Shown one piece after another: positions 1-10,818 of a stretch of 64,000 bases of DNA (position 1 is the first letter of the stretch; every line of letters begins with the position of its first letter). A program made the translations under genes and the position numbers. The notes under the pieces were generated by a model. The model did no database searches. It was not told where the DNA came from and saw nothing but the letters and a program-made list of their open reading frames with translations. The DNA is from Actinomyces sp. oral taxon 171 str. F0337 (lineage in GTDB: Bacteria; Actinomycetota; Actinomycetes; Actinomycetales; Actinomycetaceae), in assembly GCF_005696555.1 (NCBI RefSeq), contig NZ_CP040005.1:2914001-2978000 (forward strand). The letters are read 5' to 3'.

Positions 1-194
1 CCGGCCTTGGAGATGTCCGCTGCGTTGGCGATGTCGGCCAGGGAGGTGCCGGCATACCCGTGCTCTCCGAAGAGAACCACGGCTTCATTGAGGATGCGTG
101 CTCGCTTGTCCTCGCTGCCCGCTCGGGGGCGCCCGGGTCCGCGCCGCCTAGCCGGGGCAGCTTGGGGCGAAGTCGGGGTACTGACAGTGTTCAT
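1..194 (-). CDS. TetR-family transcriptional regulator, N-terminal part (cut by window edge)
   Basis: Read on the minus strand from ATG 194-192, the first 64 codons give a basic, proline-rich leader followed by a typical TetR helix-turn-helix start: KRARILNEAVVLFGEHGYAG, then TSLADIANAADISKAG before the window edge. This is the usual order of helix 1 and the HTH of TetR repressors, which bind an operator close to their own promoter and respond to a ligand through a C-terminal domain not present here. No ribosome binding site is obvious; a CATGAT hexamer lies 6 nt before the ATG, so it may be leaderless. The target is unknown. Confidence 0.85.
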   Translation of the reverse strand, partial: MNTVSTPTSPQAAPARRRGPGRPRAGSEDKRARILNEAVVLFGEHGYAGTSLADIANAADISKA

Positions 195-715
195 GGCCGA
201 ATCATGGCACCTTCCAGTAAGGGAATTGCAAGGCAGAAAGGCCCTCATCCGAATAATCCGCTCAAGTGTGACCTCCACGTGCCCTCGCCGTGACGTGAGT
301 GACGACTTGGTCTCGGTTTTTACACAATTAACCGGCTCCTACCAGCGCAGAGATCTCCGACCACATGGTCTGTTGCGGCTGCTGGGATTGCTGGCAACCA
401 CCCCTTCCCGCCAGCACTCGGAACTCTTTGCGACTTCACTCAGGTTCGCACGGCATAGTAGTGTTGATCACAGTTGTGTAACACTTACGGGATTCTTGTC
501 TCCGGTTCAAATACCTGCCGTGAATCTCCCCGTCGACGACGCCCGGCCCACACACCCTGCGGATGACCGGCACCCGGCTGCACGCGACTGACGCATCGAG
601 AAGTCAATCGGACGTTGACCACCGGGCCGCCAGCGCCTCGACGCCGCGTGTGACCTTGGGCGCGCAGGAGTAGCTCCCGGCGGGTCGGTTGGATGCGCAC
701 CCCTACGATGGTCGC
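195..715. other. Intergenic region with two dyads, no gene seen
   Basis: This 521-bp stretch lies between the divergent TetR gene and the DUF3152 gene. I see no convincing coding frame. It holds an imperfect dyad at 314-334 (CGGTT...AACCG) and a 24-bp dyad at 461-484 with outer arms GTGTT/AACAC and inner TGATCA and CACA-GT-TGTG symmetry. Either could be a regulator site, for example for the TetR protein, but this is inference. Confidence 0.5.
704..715 (+). promoter_or_regulatory. Leaderless promoter -10 (TACGAT) of the DUF3152 gene
   Basis: TACGAT at 704-709 ends 6 nt before ATG 716, which places the expected transcription start at or next to the start codon. No Shine-Dalgarno sequence precedes this ATG. 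This decides the start against the in-frame TTG at 689. Confidence 0.55.
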
Positions 716-1747
716 ATGCGCCCCTCGACCCCGCAGCCGCCGCGGCGCCCCTCCCGCCCCGGCAGCGCCTCGTCGTCGGCGTCGGGACGCCGTCCGACGT
801 CCGCCGGGCATCGCCGCAGCCCAGCCGGCCAGCACTCCACTCATCGTCATTCGTCAGACGCACCCGATCCCGCCAGCCGGCGAGCACTCGCCGTCGCCCG
901 CCGCGAGCGGCGGCGCCGACGCTCGCGCAGCCGGATCCTCTACGGCACGACGCTGGTCGTAGCGCTGCTCCTGATCGTCGTCGGACTGCGAGCCTGGGGG
1001 CTCCACCCCGGTTTCGCCCTGCCACTGGGCTCCTCCGCACAGCAGTCTTCAACCCCGGCGAAGGCCAAGGCCCCGTCCTCCGTCCGGGCGTCCGCCGGCC
1101 GTGCGGCCTCACCGTCGTCGTCGGCCGCCGCCTCCGCCTCATCGACACCATCGGGCTCGGCGCTGCCATCCCCACGACTGGACACCGAGGGCTTCGCGCA
1201 CTCCGGCGCCGTCGGCAACGGCACCTGGACGATCGCGCCGGCCGTGCCCGTCTCCCGGCCCGCGGCCGCAACCGTCTACCGCTACGTGCTGCGGGTCGAG
1301 GGCGGCACGCATGTCGACGCCGCGACAGCGGCCCCCATCGTGGAGCGCATCCTCAATGACGAGCGCGGCTGGCCCACCGCGCAGAACACGTCCTTCCAGC
1401 CGGTGGCCGACCCCGCGAGCGCGGACTTCACCCTCAATATCGCCACGCCGCCCAGCGCCGACGCCCTGTGCTCACCGCTGGACACCGGCGGCATGTGGAG
1501 CTGCCGCAACGGGGACAACGTGGTCATCAACTCCGACCGGTGGAACTGGGGCGCCATCACCTACCCCGACGTCGACTCCTACCGCATCTACGTCACCAAC
1601 CACGAAGTAGGTCACTTCCTCGGGCACGAGCACGAGTTCTGCGCCGGAGCCGGCCTCAAGGCCCCACTCATGGCCCAGCAGAGCCACGACCTGGCAGGCG
1701 GCTGCGTGTACAACGCCTGGCCCACTGAGGACAACCAGCCCGGCTGA
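716..1747 (+). CDS. DUF3152 membrane-anchored metzincin-like protein
   Basis: This 343-residue protein has a basic, disordered N-terminus (about 1-75), one transmembrane segment (YGTTLVVALLLIVVGL), an Ala/Ser/Pro-rich linker and an extracellular DUF3152 domain. The domain contains HEVGHFLGHEH at about residues 296-306, an exact HExxHxxGxxH metzincin zinc signature, followed by a methionine (APLMAQQ) in the position of a Met-turn. Proteins of this family are exported and largely uncharacterised; protease activity is inferred from the motif only. ATG 716 is chosen because of the leaderless -10 in front of it. It is convergent with clpB and shares a bidirectional terminator. Confidence 0.85.
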   Translation: MRPSTPQPPRRPSRPGSASSSASGRRPTSAGHRRSPAGQHSTHRHSSDAPDPASRRALAVARRERRRRRSRSRILYGTTLVVALLLIVVGLRAWGLHPGFALPLGSSAQQSSTPAKAKAPSSVRASAGRAASPSSSAAASASSTPSGSALPSPRLDTEGFAHSGAVGNGTWTIAPAVPVSRPAAATVYRYVLRVEGGTHVDAATAAPIVERILNDERGWPTAQNTSFQPVADPASADFTLNIATPPSADALCSPLDTGGMWSCRNGDNVVINSDRWNWGAITYPDVDSYRIYVTNHEVGHFLGHEHEFCAGAGLKAPLMAQQSHDLAGGCVYNAWPTEDNQPG

Positions 1748-1774
1748 GGTCCGCGACGACGCGGACAGCGCAAA

Positions 1775-1807
1775 GGGGCGGGCCCACCACTCAGGTGGGC
1801 CCGCCCC
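1775..1807. terminator. Bidirectional terminator between DUF3152 gene and clpB
   Basis: Perfect 14-bp inverted repeat, arms 1775-1788 and 1794-1807, with a 5-nt ACTCA loop. It sits between two convergent genes and so can end both transcripts. Confidence 0.85.
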
Positions 1808-1888
1808 CTCATCACTGGCCCGTCACTGGCCTGTCAGTGCCCCGTCGCGGCCTCCGCCTCGCTCGGCCGCCTCAGTCGGGGTTCGGGC

Positions 1889-4570
<2,682 letters not shown>

Positions 4571-4630
4571 ACGGATCTCCTTCGAGAGGTGGTCACGTCT
4601 TGCGTCTTCTGGTCACCACAACCTTCGCAG

Positions 4631-4653
4631 AGTTGAGTCTATTCCACTCAACT
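4631..4653. promoter_or_regulatory. HAIR operator of clpB (HspR site)
   Basis: AGTTGAGT-N7-ACTCAACT is a perfect 8-bp inverted repeat with a 7-bp spacer, matching the HspR-associated inverted repeat consensus CTTGAGT-N7-ACTCAAG. It lies 61-83 bp upstream of the clpB start codon. HspR with DnaK as corepressor is expected to bind here. Confidence 0.9.
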
Positions 4654-4815
4654 TCTCGGAGCGACAGTGACGTGGGCTACTCCTGGGGTCGCTCTCGTCG
4701 CATTCCCGCCGGTCATCGCGGCCGCCCGCGACATGCCAGCCGAGCATTTGACACACCACTGTTCGACGACGCCGCTATGGTCGCGTCACGATCACGCCCC
4801 CGCCCCGGAGACATC

Positions 4816-5514
4816 ATGAGAACCACGCGCGCCGCCCTCGCTCTGGCCACCTTCCTCATCCTGACGGGCTGCTCACAGGGCAGCCTCTCGTCAGCGGGCT
4901 CGCACGGAGCGACCGGCTCGTCCCCCGCGGCCGCGGCGACGTCGTCGAGCGGGGCCGGCGCAGCCGCGCAGCCCAGCGCGAACGCCTCCGGCAGCGCCGC
5001 CCCCTCCATCCCGGCAGGCCACCAGGCGATCACCGCACCGACCTCCGGCCTCACCTTCGCGGTTCCCGAGGACTGGCAGGACATCAACGCCCTTCCCGAG
5101 GCCCAGAAGGCGCTCCTCGCCCGGGCCCAGGGGCAGGATCCCTCAGTCCTCTCCCAGCGCCTGAGCAGCACCGACGCCTTCTACGGCCGGTTCTCGCAGA
5201 GCGGCGGACTGTCCTTCAGCAGCGCCGCGGTCGCCAAGGAGGCCGAGGCCTCGTCGACGCCCCCGTCCCAGGAGAGCCTGGACGAGGTCATCACTCGGCA
5301 GGGCGGCACGCCGACGGGCTACTCCACCAAGCAGTCCACCTACGGGCAGGCCGCCGTCGACACCTCGACCGCACAGGTTCAGGGCGTCCAGACGGCCGGC
5401 GCGGTCGTCGCCGTTCCGACGTCGTCGGGCACCTATGTACGCATCGCCGTGACGGCCGGCAGCGCCGAGGAGGTCGACACCATCGTGTCCACCATCCTCA
5501 CGACGGTCCGCTGA
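4816..5514 (+). CDS. Secreted lipoprotein with DWQD-type domain, copy 1
   Basis: This 232-residue protein starts with a lipoprotein signal peptide (lipobox LTGC, lipidated Cys19), followed by a Ser/Ala/Gly-rich linker to about residue 65 and a soluble domain with LTFAVPEDWQDI and a C-terminal GSAEEVDTIVSTIL. The next gene encodes a clear paralogue with the same DWQD motif, so the two arose by tandem duplication. I do not recognise a named function; the fold resembles small PsbP/LpqN-like lipoproteins that bind hydrophobic ligands, but that is inference. The ATG at 4816 is chosen because of GGAG just upstream and the signal peptide directly after it. Confidence 0.8.
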   Translation: MRTTRAALALATFLILTGCSQGSLSSAGSHGATGSSPAAAATSSSGAGAAAQPSANASGSAAPSIPAGHQAITAPTSGLTFAVPEDWQDINALPEAQKALLARAQGQDPSVLSQRLSSTDAFYGRFSQSGGLSFSSAAVAKEAEASSTPPSQESLDEVITRQGGTPTGYSTKQSTYGQAAVDTSTAQVQGVQTAGAVVAVPTSSGTYVRIAVTAGSAEEVDTIVSTILTTVR

Positions 5515-5634
5515 CACCCCCTCGACGCCAGGCCTCCACAGCGGCCCCCGCCGTTGGGGAGTTGTCTCCATAGAGCATTCCCGGCCGACCATGATGTCCT
5601 ACCAAGGTCCTTGTCCCTCAGACCTCGGAGCATC

Positions 5635-6438
5635 ATGAAATCCGTACGCACCGCTGCGACCCTACTGGCCGGCCTCGCCCTGGTTGCCACCCCCACCCTG
5701 ACCGCCTGCTCACAAATCATGTCGGGCTCCGACTCATCCAGCTCGGCCGACTCCGACAGCTCATCAGCATCGGACAAGAGCGACACCAAGGACCGCAAGG
5801 AGGACGCCGAGGCGGACAAGAGCGACAGGGACGACGACAAGGACGACGACAAGGACGACGACAAGGCCTCCGCCAGCAGCGCCTCGTCCAGCCAGGCCGA
5901 CGCGTCGGCGAAGCCGATCCCCGCCGACAGCCAGGAAGTCTCCGGCACCAGCGTCAGCCTCACCTTCGCCGTACCGAAGGACTGGCAGGACCTCAAGAAC
6001 CTCGACCCCGCGGAGAAGGAGAGCATCGCCCAGACGATGGGCACCAACGCCGCCAGGCTCGACCAGCAGAACGCCGCGTTCGACATCGTCTACCGCGCCA
6101 AGGAGGCCAGCCCCGCGGGGTTCTACAACAACGTCAACATGGCCTCGCAGCCTCTGCCTCTGAAGTCCACACCTACCGAGAGTGAGGTCACGTCAGTCCT
6201 CACCCAGCAGAGCGCAACCCTCACGGAGTACTCCACCAAGCAGACCGCCACGGGAGAAGCCGCGGTGGGGACCTACACGCTGGAGGCGGCCGGCAACAAG
6301 GCTTATGGAACCCTCATCCTGGTTCCGACCTCGAAGTCCTCGGGCGGCCCCACCGGCTACGCGTCGATCTACGTGTCCGCCGGCTCTGCGGAAGAGGCGA
6401 AGCAGATCAGCAACACGATCCTCGACACGATCCACTGA
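5635..6438 (+). CDS. Secreted lipoprotein with DWQD-type domain, copy 2
   Basis: Paralogue of the preceding gene, 267 residues. It has a signal peptide with lipobox LTAC (Cys25), then a striking Ser/Asp/Lys linker with a DDDKDDDKDDDK repeat, and a domain with LTFAVPKDWQDL, the shared EYSTKQ motif and a C-terminal GSAEEAKQISNTIL. GGAG precedes ATG 5635 at good distance. The linker is acidic in this copy and neutral in copy 1, so the two have diverged mainly in the spacer that holds the domain off the membrane. Function unknown. Confidence 0.8.
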   Translation: MKSVRTAATLLAGLALVATPTLTACSQIMSGSDSSSSADSDSSSASDKSDTKDRKEDAEADKSDRDDDKDDDKDDDKASASSASSSQADASAKPIPADSQEVSGTSVSLTFAVPKDWQDLKNLDPAEKESIAQTMGTNAARLDQQNAAFDIVYRAKEASPAGFYNNVNMASQPLPLKSTPTESEVTSVLTQQSATLTEYSTKQTATGEAAVGTYTLEAAGNKAYGTLILVPTSKSSGGPTGYASIYVSAGSAEEAKQISNTILDTIH

Positions 6439-6601
6439 GCACGGCCAGGGGCGTGTCACTCCGAGCAGGGGCACTCCACGCAGCCGGGGGCGTTCGACGC
6501 CGTCGGGGACAGGAATCCTGTCACCCTACGCGCAGGATGCCCCTCTGCCCGGAGCGGACTGCACCCGGCCGCGCGCCATGCGCCCGACCGCCGGGAGAAC
6601 G

Positions 6602-6615
6602 TAGGCTCGACGTCG
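6602..6615 (+). promoter_or_regulatory. Leaderless promoter -10 (TAGGCT)
   Basis: TAGGCT at 6602-6607 ends 8 nt before ATG 6616. There is no ribosome binding site at usable distance. Confidence 0.5.
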
Positions 6616-7089
6616 ATGACCGCGCCGCTTCGCCACAGCCCTCGCCCCGACGAGCCCTCCAGGTGCGTCGACGAGGTCACTGTGGCCGCCCGTCGGGACG
6701 AGCTCCTGGCCAAGGCGGCCACACTGCCCGGCGCCTGGGCGGGGAACAAGCCCGAGTGGGACATCCCCGTCGCCTCGGTGGGCCCTCGCCTCTTCCTGCT
6801 GCTCATCCCCCACACCGACGGCCGCCTCCTGGCCAACGTCAAGCTCGACCCCGAGGACGTCGTCGCCGTGCGAACCGCCTACACGTGGGTGGAGCCGGGC
6901 TTCCACCAGTCCAAGCGGCACTGGGTGAGCATCGACCTCACCAGCCCCGACTACCTCGCGGATGACGCCACCGACATGGTCGAGGACTCCTACCGGCTCG
7001 TCCTGTCCCTCCTGACCCGACGCGTTCGCGAGGCCGTCCTCCTGGCCGACGCCGCGGGCTCACCCGCCCGCCCCACCTGGCAGTGGTGA
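6616..7089 (+). CDS. MmcQ/YjbR family protein
   Basis: A 157-residue cytosolic protein. The order W-G-KPEWDIPVASVGPRLFLLL, ANVKLDPEDVVAVR, VEPGFHQSKRHWVSIDL and the C-terminal SYRLVLSLL is that of the YjbR/MmcQ family (formerly DUF419), which has a CyaY-like double-wing fold and is suspected to bind DNA. No partner gene is apparent. The start codon is preceded by a -10 hexamer rather than a Shine-Dalgarno sequence. Confidence 0.85.
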   Translation: MTAPLRHSPRPDEPSRCVDEVTVAARRDELLAKAATLPGAWAGNKPEWDIPVASVGPRLFLLLIPHTDGRLLANVKLDPEDVVAVRTAYTWVEPGFHQSKRHWVSIDLTSPDYLADDATDMVEDSYRLVLSLLTRRVREAVLLADAAGSPARPTWQW

Positions 7090-7215
7090 GACGCCGCCCC
7101 GCTGATGCGCCCGGAGGTCGAGCCGGCCTCAGGTGACGCAGGTGCGCAAACCTGGCACTATTCAGGCGAGGCCGTCGTCATCCGACGTCCGGCCACCCGA
7201 CGGAAGGAGACACAC

Positions 7216-7398
7216 ATGGGACTTGATGACCTGGCGAAGAAGGCCGGTGGCACTCTCAGCTCCGACAAGGCCGAGGCGATCAGCGACAAGGCGCTGGACG
7301 CCGCAGCCGGTGCTGCCAAGAAGGCGACCGGCGGCAAGTACGACGACAAGATCGACGCCGCCCGCGACGCCGTCGACGGCAAGCTCGGCACGGAGTGA
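7216..7398 (+). CDS. Small MT0933-like (Rv0909-type) antitoxin-family protein
   Basis: A 60-residue protein, MGLDDLAKKAGGTLSSDKAE... ending in GGKYDDKIDAARDAVDGKLG. The start and the KYDDKID motif are those of the MT0933_antitox family named after the mycobacterial Rv0909. A strong AAGGAGA lies 8 nt before ATG 7216. No toxin gene is adjacent, so an antitoxin role is doubtful; the lysine- and aspartate-rich amphipathic helices also resemble small stress proteins. A strong terminator follows. Confidence 0.75.
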   Translation: MGLDDLAKKAGGTLSSDKAEAISDKALDAAAGAAKKATGGKYDDKIDAARDAVDGKLGTE

Positions 7399-7450
7399 TC
7401 CAGCTGAGAGTCCGCCTACCCTTAGGCACCGCGGTCTTCTGATCGCAGGA

Positions 7451-7486
7451 GTGAGGGCCCCGCACAGCTCAGTGCGGGGCCCTCAC
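7451..7486. terminator. Strong bidirectional terminator
   Basis: Perfect 15-bp inverted repeat, arms 7451-7465 and 7472-7486, loop AGCTCA, between the convergent MT0933-like and ABC permease genes. Confidence 0.88.
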
Positions 7487-7622
7487 GCGATCCCGGCTCC
7501 TCTGGGCTCCCCCCTCACCTCGTGAGGTCACCGGCCGCCACAGTCCGGTGACCACCACCGCGGGGCCCGGTCGTCTCCCACCGAGATGTCTCATCCGCCT
7601 CCCTGGGGCTGCCGGCGCTCGT

Positions 7623-8876
7623 CTACTGCGCGTTGAGCGCGGCGGTCGGAGGCGTGCGGGAGGCCCGAACAGCCGGGTACACGCCGGCCAGGGCGCCGAT
7701 GGCGATGGTGATGCCCAGCCCACCGGCGACGGCGATCACCGGTAGGGTGAAGGGCCAGCCGTTGGCGGCCGACATCCCGGCGGTCACCCCGATCCCGATG
7801 ACGCACCCCAGGGCACCGCCCAGGGAGGCCAGCAGCAGCGCCTCGGTCATGAACTGCACGAGGATGTGCACGCGCATCGCGCCCAGGGACCGCCTCAGCC
7901 CGATCTCCCGACGGCGTTCGAGCACCGAGATGATCATCGTGTTGGCCACCCCGATACCGCCGACGAGCAGGGCGATCGAGCCCACTCCCAGCAGCAGGCC
8001 GGTGAAGGCCTTGTCGGCCGCGTTCTTGGCCTCCAGGGCGTCCGAGGGGCGCGAGACCTTGACCTCATTGGGGGCCTGCGGCGAGATCGACGGCGCCAGC
8101 AGCTTGCGCACCGTGGGGACGGCGGTGTCCTGGCTGCGCGTGTAGACGGTCGTCGGCTTGGCGTCGTGCCCCAGCAGGTCGCTGGCCGCGCCCTGACCGA
8201 CGAGGGCGGCGTTGTTGAGCTCGGGAGCCAGCACCACCGGCTTGAGGATGCCGACCACGGTGAACCAGTTGCCGCCGATCCACACCTTGGTTCCCGGCGA
8301 GACGACACCGAGGCGCTGGGCCGCCGTCTGCCCCAGGACCGTGGCCGGGTACTTGCTGGTGGCCTCGTTGAGCCAGGTGCCCTTGTCCACCTGTCCGGCC
8401 ACGACGTCGAGCAGCGACCTGTCCGCGGCCAGGGTGGTGATGCCGCCCGAGGCGTTCTTGTCGATGAGCGGGGTGCGGTAGACCAGCGAGTTCTTGACCA
8501 GGCCGGTGCTCGAGGCGCTCTGGACGTTGTCGATGAGGCGGACCTTGCCGACGCTGTCCTGCGGCAGGGAGGAGGAGTTGCCGAAGAGGTCCTGCCCGGC
8601 GGTGGCCGTCAGCAGGTTGGTCCCCAGGGAGTCGAGCTGGGCGGAGAGCTGGGCGCGGCTGGAGGTCGAGATGCCCACCACCGAGATCATGGCGGCGATA
8701 CCGATGGCGATCCCCAGGGCGGACAGGAAGGCGCGGGTGGGGCGGGCCCTGATGCCGGTGCCTCCCAGGCGCAGCACGTCGCTCAGACGCAGCCGCGAGC
8801 GCTGGAGCCGCCGGGCCGGGGCGCTTCCGGCCCGCTCGGCCGCGGACCGGTCACGCCGGAGCGTAGACGTCGTCAT
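7623..8876 (-). CDS. MacB-like ABC transporter permease
   Basis: This 417-residue membrane protein has the MacB/FtsX plan: basic N-terminus, first TM helix (FLSALGIAIGIAAMISVVGI) at about 47-66, a large extracytoplasmic MacB core domain (about 70-290), then three TM helices including LLLGVGSIALLVGGIGVANTM and the conserved RRREIGLRRSLGA segment. It works with the ATPase encoded just upstream, and the start ATG 8876 lies inside the end of that gene (26-bp overlap). The family moves peptides, lipids or drugs by mechanotransmission across the cell envelope. The substrate is unknown. Confidence 0.9.
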   Translation of the reverse strand: MTTSTLRRDRSAAERAGSAPARRLQRSRLRLSDVLRLGGTGIRARPTRAFLSALGIAIGIAAMISVVGISTSSRAQLSAQLDSLGTNLLTATAGQDLFGNSSSLPQDSVGKVRLIDNVQSASSTGLVKNSLVYRTPLIDKNASGGITTLAADRSLLDVVAGQVDKGTWLNEATSKYPATVLGQTAAQRLGVVSPGTKVWIGGNWFTVVGILKPVVLAPELNNAALVGQGAASDLLGHDAKPTTVYTRSQDTAVPTVRKLLAPSISPQAPNEVKVSRPSDALEAKNAADKAFTGLLLGVGSIALLVGGIGVANTMIISVLERRREIGLRRSLGAMRVHILVQFMTEALLLASLGGALGCVIGIGVTAGMSAANGWPFTLPVIAVAGGLGITIAIGALAGVYPAVRASRTPPTAALNAQ

Positions 8877-9564
8877 GGACGATCTCCTTCTGGCTTGAGT
8901 CCCCCACGATGCGGCCGTCGCGGATGGCGATCTGCCTCGGGAGCTGGGCGGCCAGCTCGTTGTCGTGGGTGATGACGATGATCGTGGTGCCTTGGGCGTG
9001 GAGCTCGTGGAGGAGCTCGACGATCGAGGCACCGGAGGTGGAGTCGAGGTTCCCGGTGGGTTCGTCGGCCAGCAGCAGTGGGGGCTCGCCGACGACGGCC
9101 CGGGCGATGGCCACGCGCTGGCGCTCGCCGCCGCTCATCTGGTGGGGACGGTGGTCGAGCCGGTGGGCCAGGCCGACGCGCTTCAGGGCGGCCCGGGCGC
9201 GCCGACGCCGCTCGGAGCGGGGGACCCCGCTGTAGAGCAGGCCGTCGGCGACGTTGTCGACCGCGTTGACCCCGTCGGCCAGGTGGAACTGCTGGAAGAC
9301 GAAGCCGATGCGGCTGGCCCGCAGGGCCGAGAGCCTGGCGTCGGACAGGGAGCCGACGTCGACGCCGTCGATCTCGACGGTGCCGGCGCTGGGCCGGTCC
9401 AGGGTGCCGATGAGGTTGAGGAGCGTGGACTTGCCCGAGCCGGAGGGGCCGACGATGGCGACGAACTCGCCGTCGTCGATCTCCAGGCTCACGCCGGCGC
9501 AGGCGGCCACGGGCGGCTCCCCGTAGGTTCGTTGCACGTCACGCAGGGACAGGATGCGGCTCAT
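8851..9564 (-). CDS. MacB-type ABC transporter ATP-binding protein
   Basis: A 237-residue ABC ATPase with Walker A GPSGSGKST (39-47), Q-loop FVFQQFHL, signature MSGGERQRVAIARA, Walker B LLLADEPTGNLD and switch histidine in VITHD. ADEPTGNLD is typical of the LolD/MacB/FtsE group. It overlaps the upstream adaptor gene by 4 nt (ATGA) and the downstream permease by 26 nt, so the three are translated together. The short tail after the H-loop is normal for the family. Confidence 0.95.
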   Translation of the reverse strand: MSRILSLRDVQRTYGEPPVAACAGVSLEIDDGEFVAIVGPSGSGKSTLLNLIGTLDRPSAGTVEIDGVDVGSLSDARLSALRASRIGFVFQQFHLADGVNAVDNVADGLLYSGVPRSERRRRARAALKRVGLAHRLDHRPHQMSGGERQRVAIARAVVGEPPLLLADEPTGNLDSTSGASIVELLHELHAQGTTIIVITHDNELAAQLPRQIAIRDGRIVGDSSQKEIVHDDVYAPA

Positions 9565-10736
9565 GTCTGCGGCACCACCACTCGCTGTCCCTCGGAGAGG
9601 CCCTCGCCGGAGACCTCCACGCGCCCACCTGCGAACAGCCCGATGGCGACCGGCACCTTGCGGGTGGTGCCGCCGGACTCGACGATCTCGACGCCGTACT
9701 GGTCGGCGCTCAGGGCCAGTAGGGCCCCGACCGGCACCGACAGGACGCCGGTTCGCTTCTCGCTGGGCAGGTCGACGGTGACGGAGACCTCCTGGAAGTT
9801 GGCGGTCGCCGAGGCGTCGGTGAGGGTGACGGTGATGGGGATGACTCGTTCCTTGGACTCACCGGAGCCGGAACCGGTACCCGACCCGGAGCCGGAGGAC
9901 TTCTCGGTGGGGGTGCCCACGGAGGTGATCTTCCCGGTAGTGGTCTTGGCGTCGGGCAGCTTGATGGTCACGGCGGTGCCGACGACGGCGAGCTTCTGGT
10001 CGGAGAGCTTGATGTTGGCGTCGACCACCTGGGTGGTGGAGGTGACGTCGAAGAGCTCGGCGTCGGCGGCGACCCGGTCCCCCACCCGGGCGGTGACCGT
10101 CCCCACGCGCAGGTCGCCGGGGGTGAAGACCATCCGTCCCAGCGGGATGGTGCCGGTCTGGGGCAGGCCGACGTCCTTCTGCCACTTCATGATGGCGCTG
10201 GTGGTGGCCCAGCTGAAGTGGTTGTCGGGCTCGTAGTCGAAGTAGCCCATGCCCTGGAGCAGGGTCTCGAGCTGGCGGATGTCCTCACCGTTCTCCATCC
10301 CGGCCTCGAAGGTGCGCCAGGCGGGCAGGGAGCCGTGCATGAGGTAGGCGATCTCGCTGCCCGTGCGGTAGAGGACGTCGCCCTGGGTCAGGACGGCCCC
10401 GGAGGCCGGCACCTGGATGAGGACGCCCTCGAAGCCCGACTTGAACTTGCGCGAGTCGGAGTAGCGCAGGGTCCCGGACACGGAGGTCTGCCCCTGGAGG
10501 TCCCCCTTGGTGATGGTGTCGGTGGCTCCGCTGAAGGTCGGCGTCGTCGGCCTGGCCTTGACCGCGAAGGGGCCCGACCTGGAGGCGAAGGCGCCTGCAC
10601 CGGCGCCCGTGGCCAGGATCGCGGCGGCCCCCATGGCCAGGAAGGCCCGGCGTCGGGTGCGGTGGGCCGTACCCGGCTTGTCCGCGGTGCCGTTCGAGCC
10701 GTCGTCGACCTGCGTGGAGGTGGTGGTCTGATCCAT
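9561..10736 (-). CDS. Efflux adaptor with peptidoglycan-binding domain
   Basis: A 391-residue membrane-fusion-type subunit. One N-terminal TM anchor (AFLAMGAAAILATGAGAGAF) is followed by beta-barrel/lipoyl-type segments (SGTLRYSDSRKFKSGFEGVL, SGAVLTQGDVLYRTG), an inserted PG_binding_1-like helix bundle (DIRQLETLLQGMGYFDY...TTSAIMKWQKDVGLPQTG, about 150-195), and a C-terminal MacA/HlyD-like part. It resembles the Gram-positive YknX-type adaptors that join a MacB permease. The peptidoglycan-binding insert suggests it docks the transporter on the cell wall. First gene of the ABC trio; a GS-rich linker sits near residue 290. Confidence 0.88.
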   Translation of the reverse strand: MDQTTTSTQVDDGSNGTADKPGTAHRTRRRAFLAMGAAAILATGAGAGAFASRSGPFAVKARPTTPTFSGATDTITKGDLQGQTSVSGTLRYSDSRKFKSGFEGVLIQVPASGAVLTQGDVLYRTGSEIAYLMHGSLPAWRTFEAGMENGEDIRQLETLLQGMGYFDYEPDNHFSWATTSAIMKWQKDVGLPQTGTIPLGRMVFTPGDLRVGTVTARVGDRVAADAELFDVTSTTQVVDANIKLSDQKLAVVGTAVTIKLPDAKTTTGKITSVGTPTEKSSGSGSGTGSGSGESKERVIPITVTLTDASATANFQEVSVTVDLPSEKRTGVLSVPVGALLALSADQYGVEIVESGGTTRKVPVAIGLFAGGRVEVSGEGLSEGQRVVVPQT

Positions 10737-10818
10737 GTGTCTGCCTGTCTGAGTGTGTGTCCGCGCGGCAGCCCTGCTGCGCGGGCCTGTGGTCCGTTGG
10801 CGCCGGAAGGGCGCCGCG

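Noticed and set aside
503..514. T-loop-like GGTTCAAAT string
   Set aside because: Flanking bases do not pair into a T-arm or a cloverleaf.
7..591. 194-codon plus-strand frame at the window start
   Set aside because: Overlaps the TetR gene on the other strand and shows no domain or start signal.
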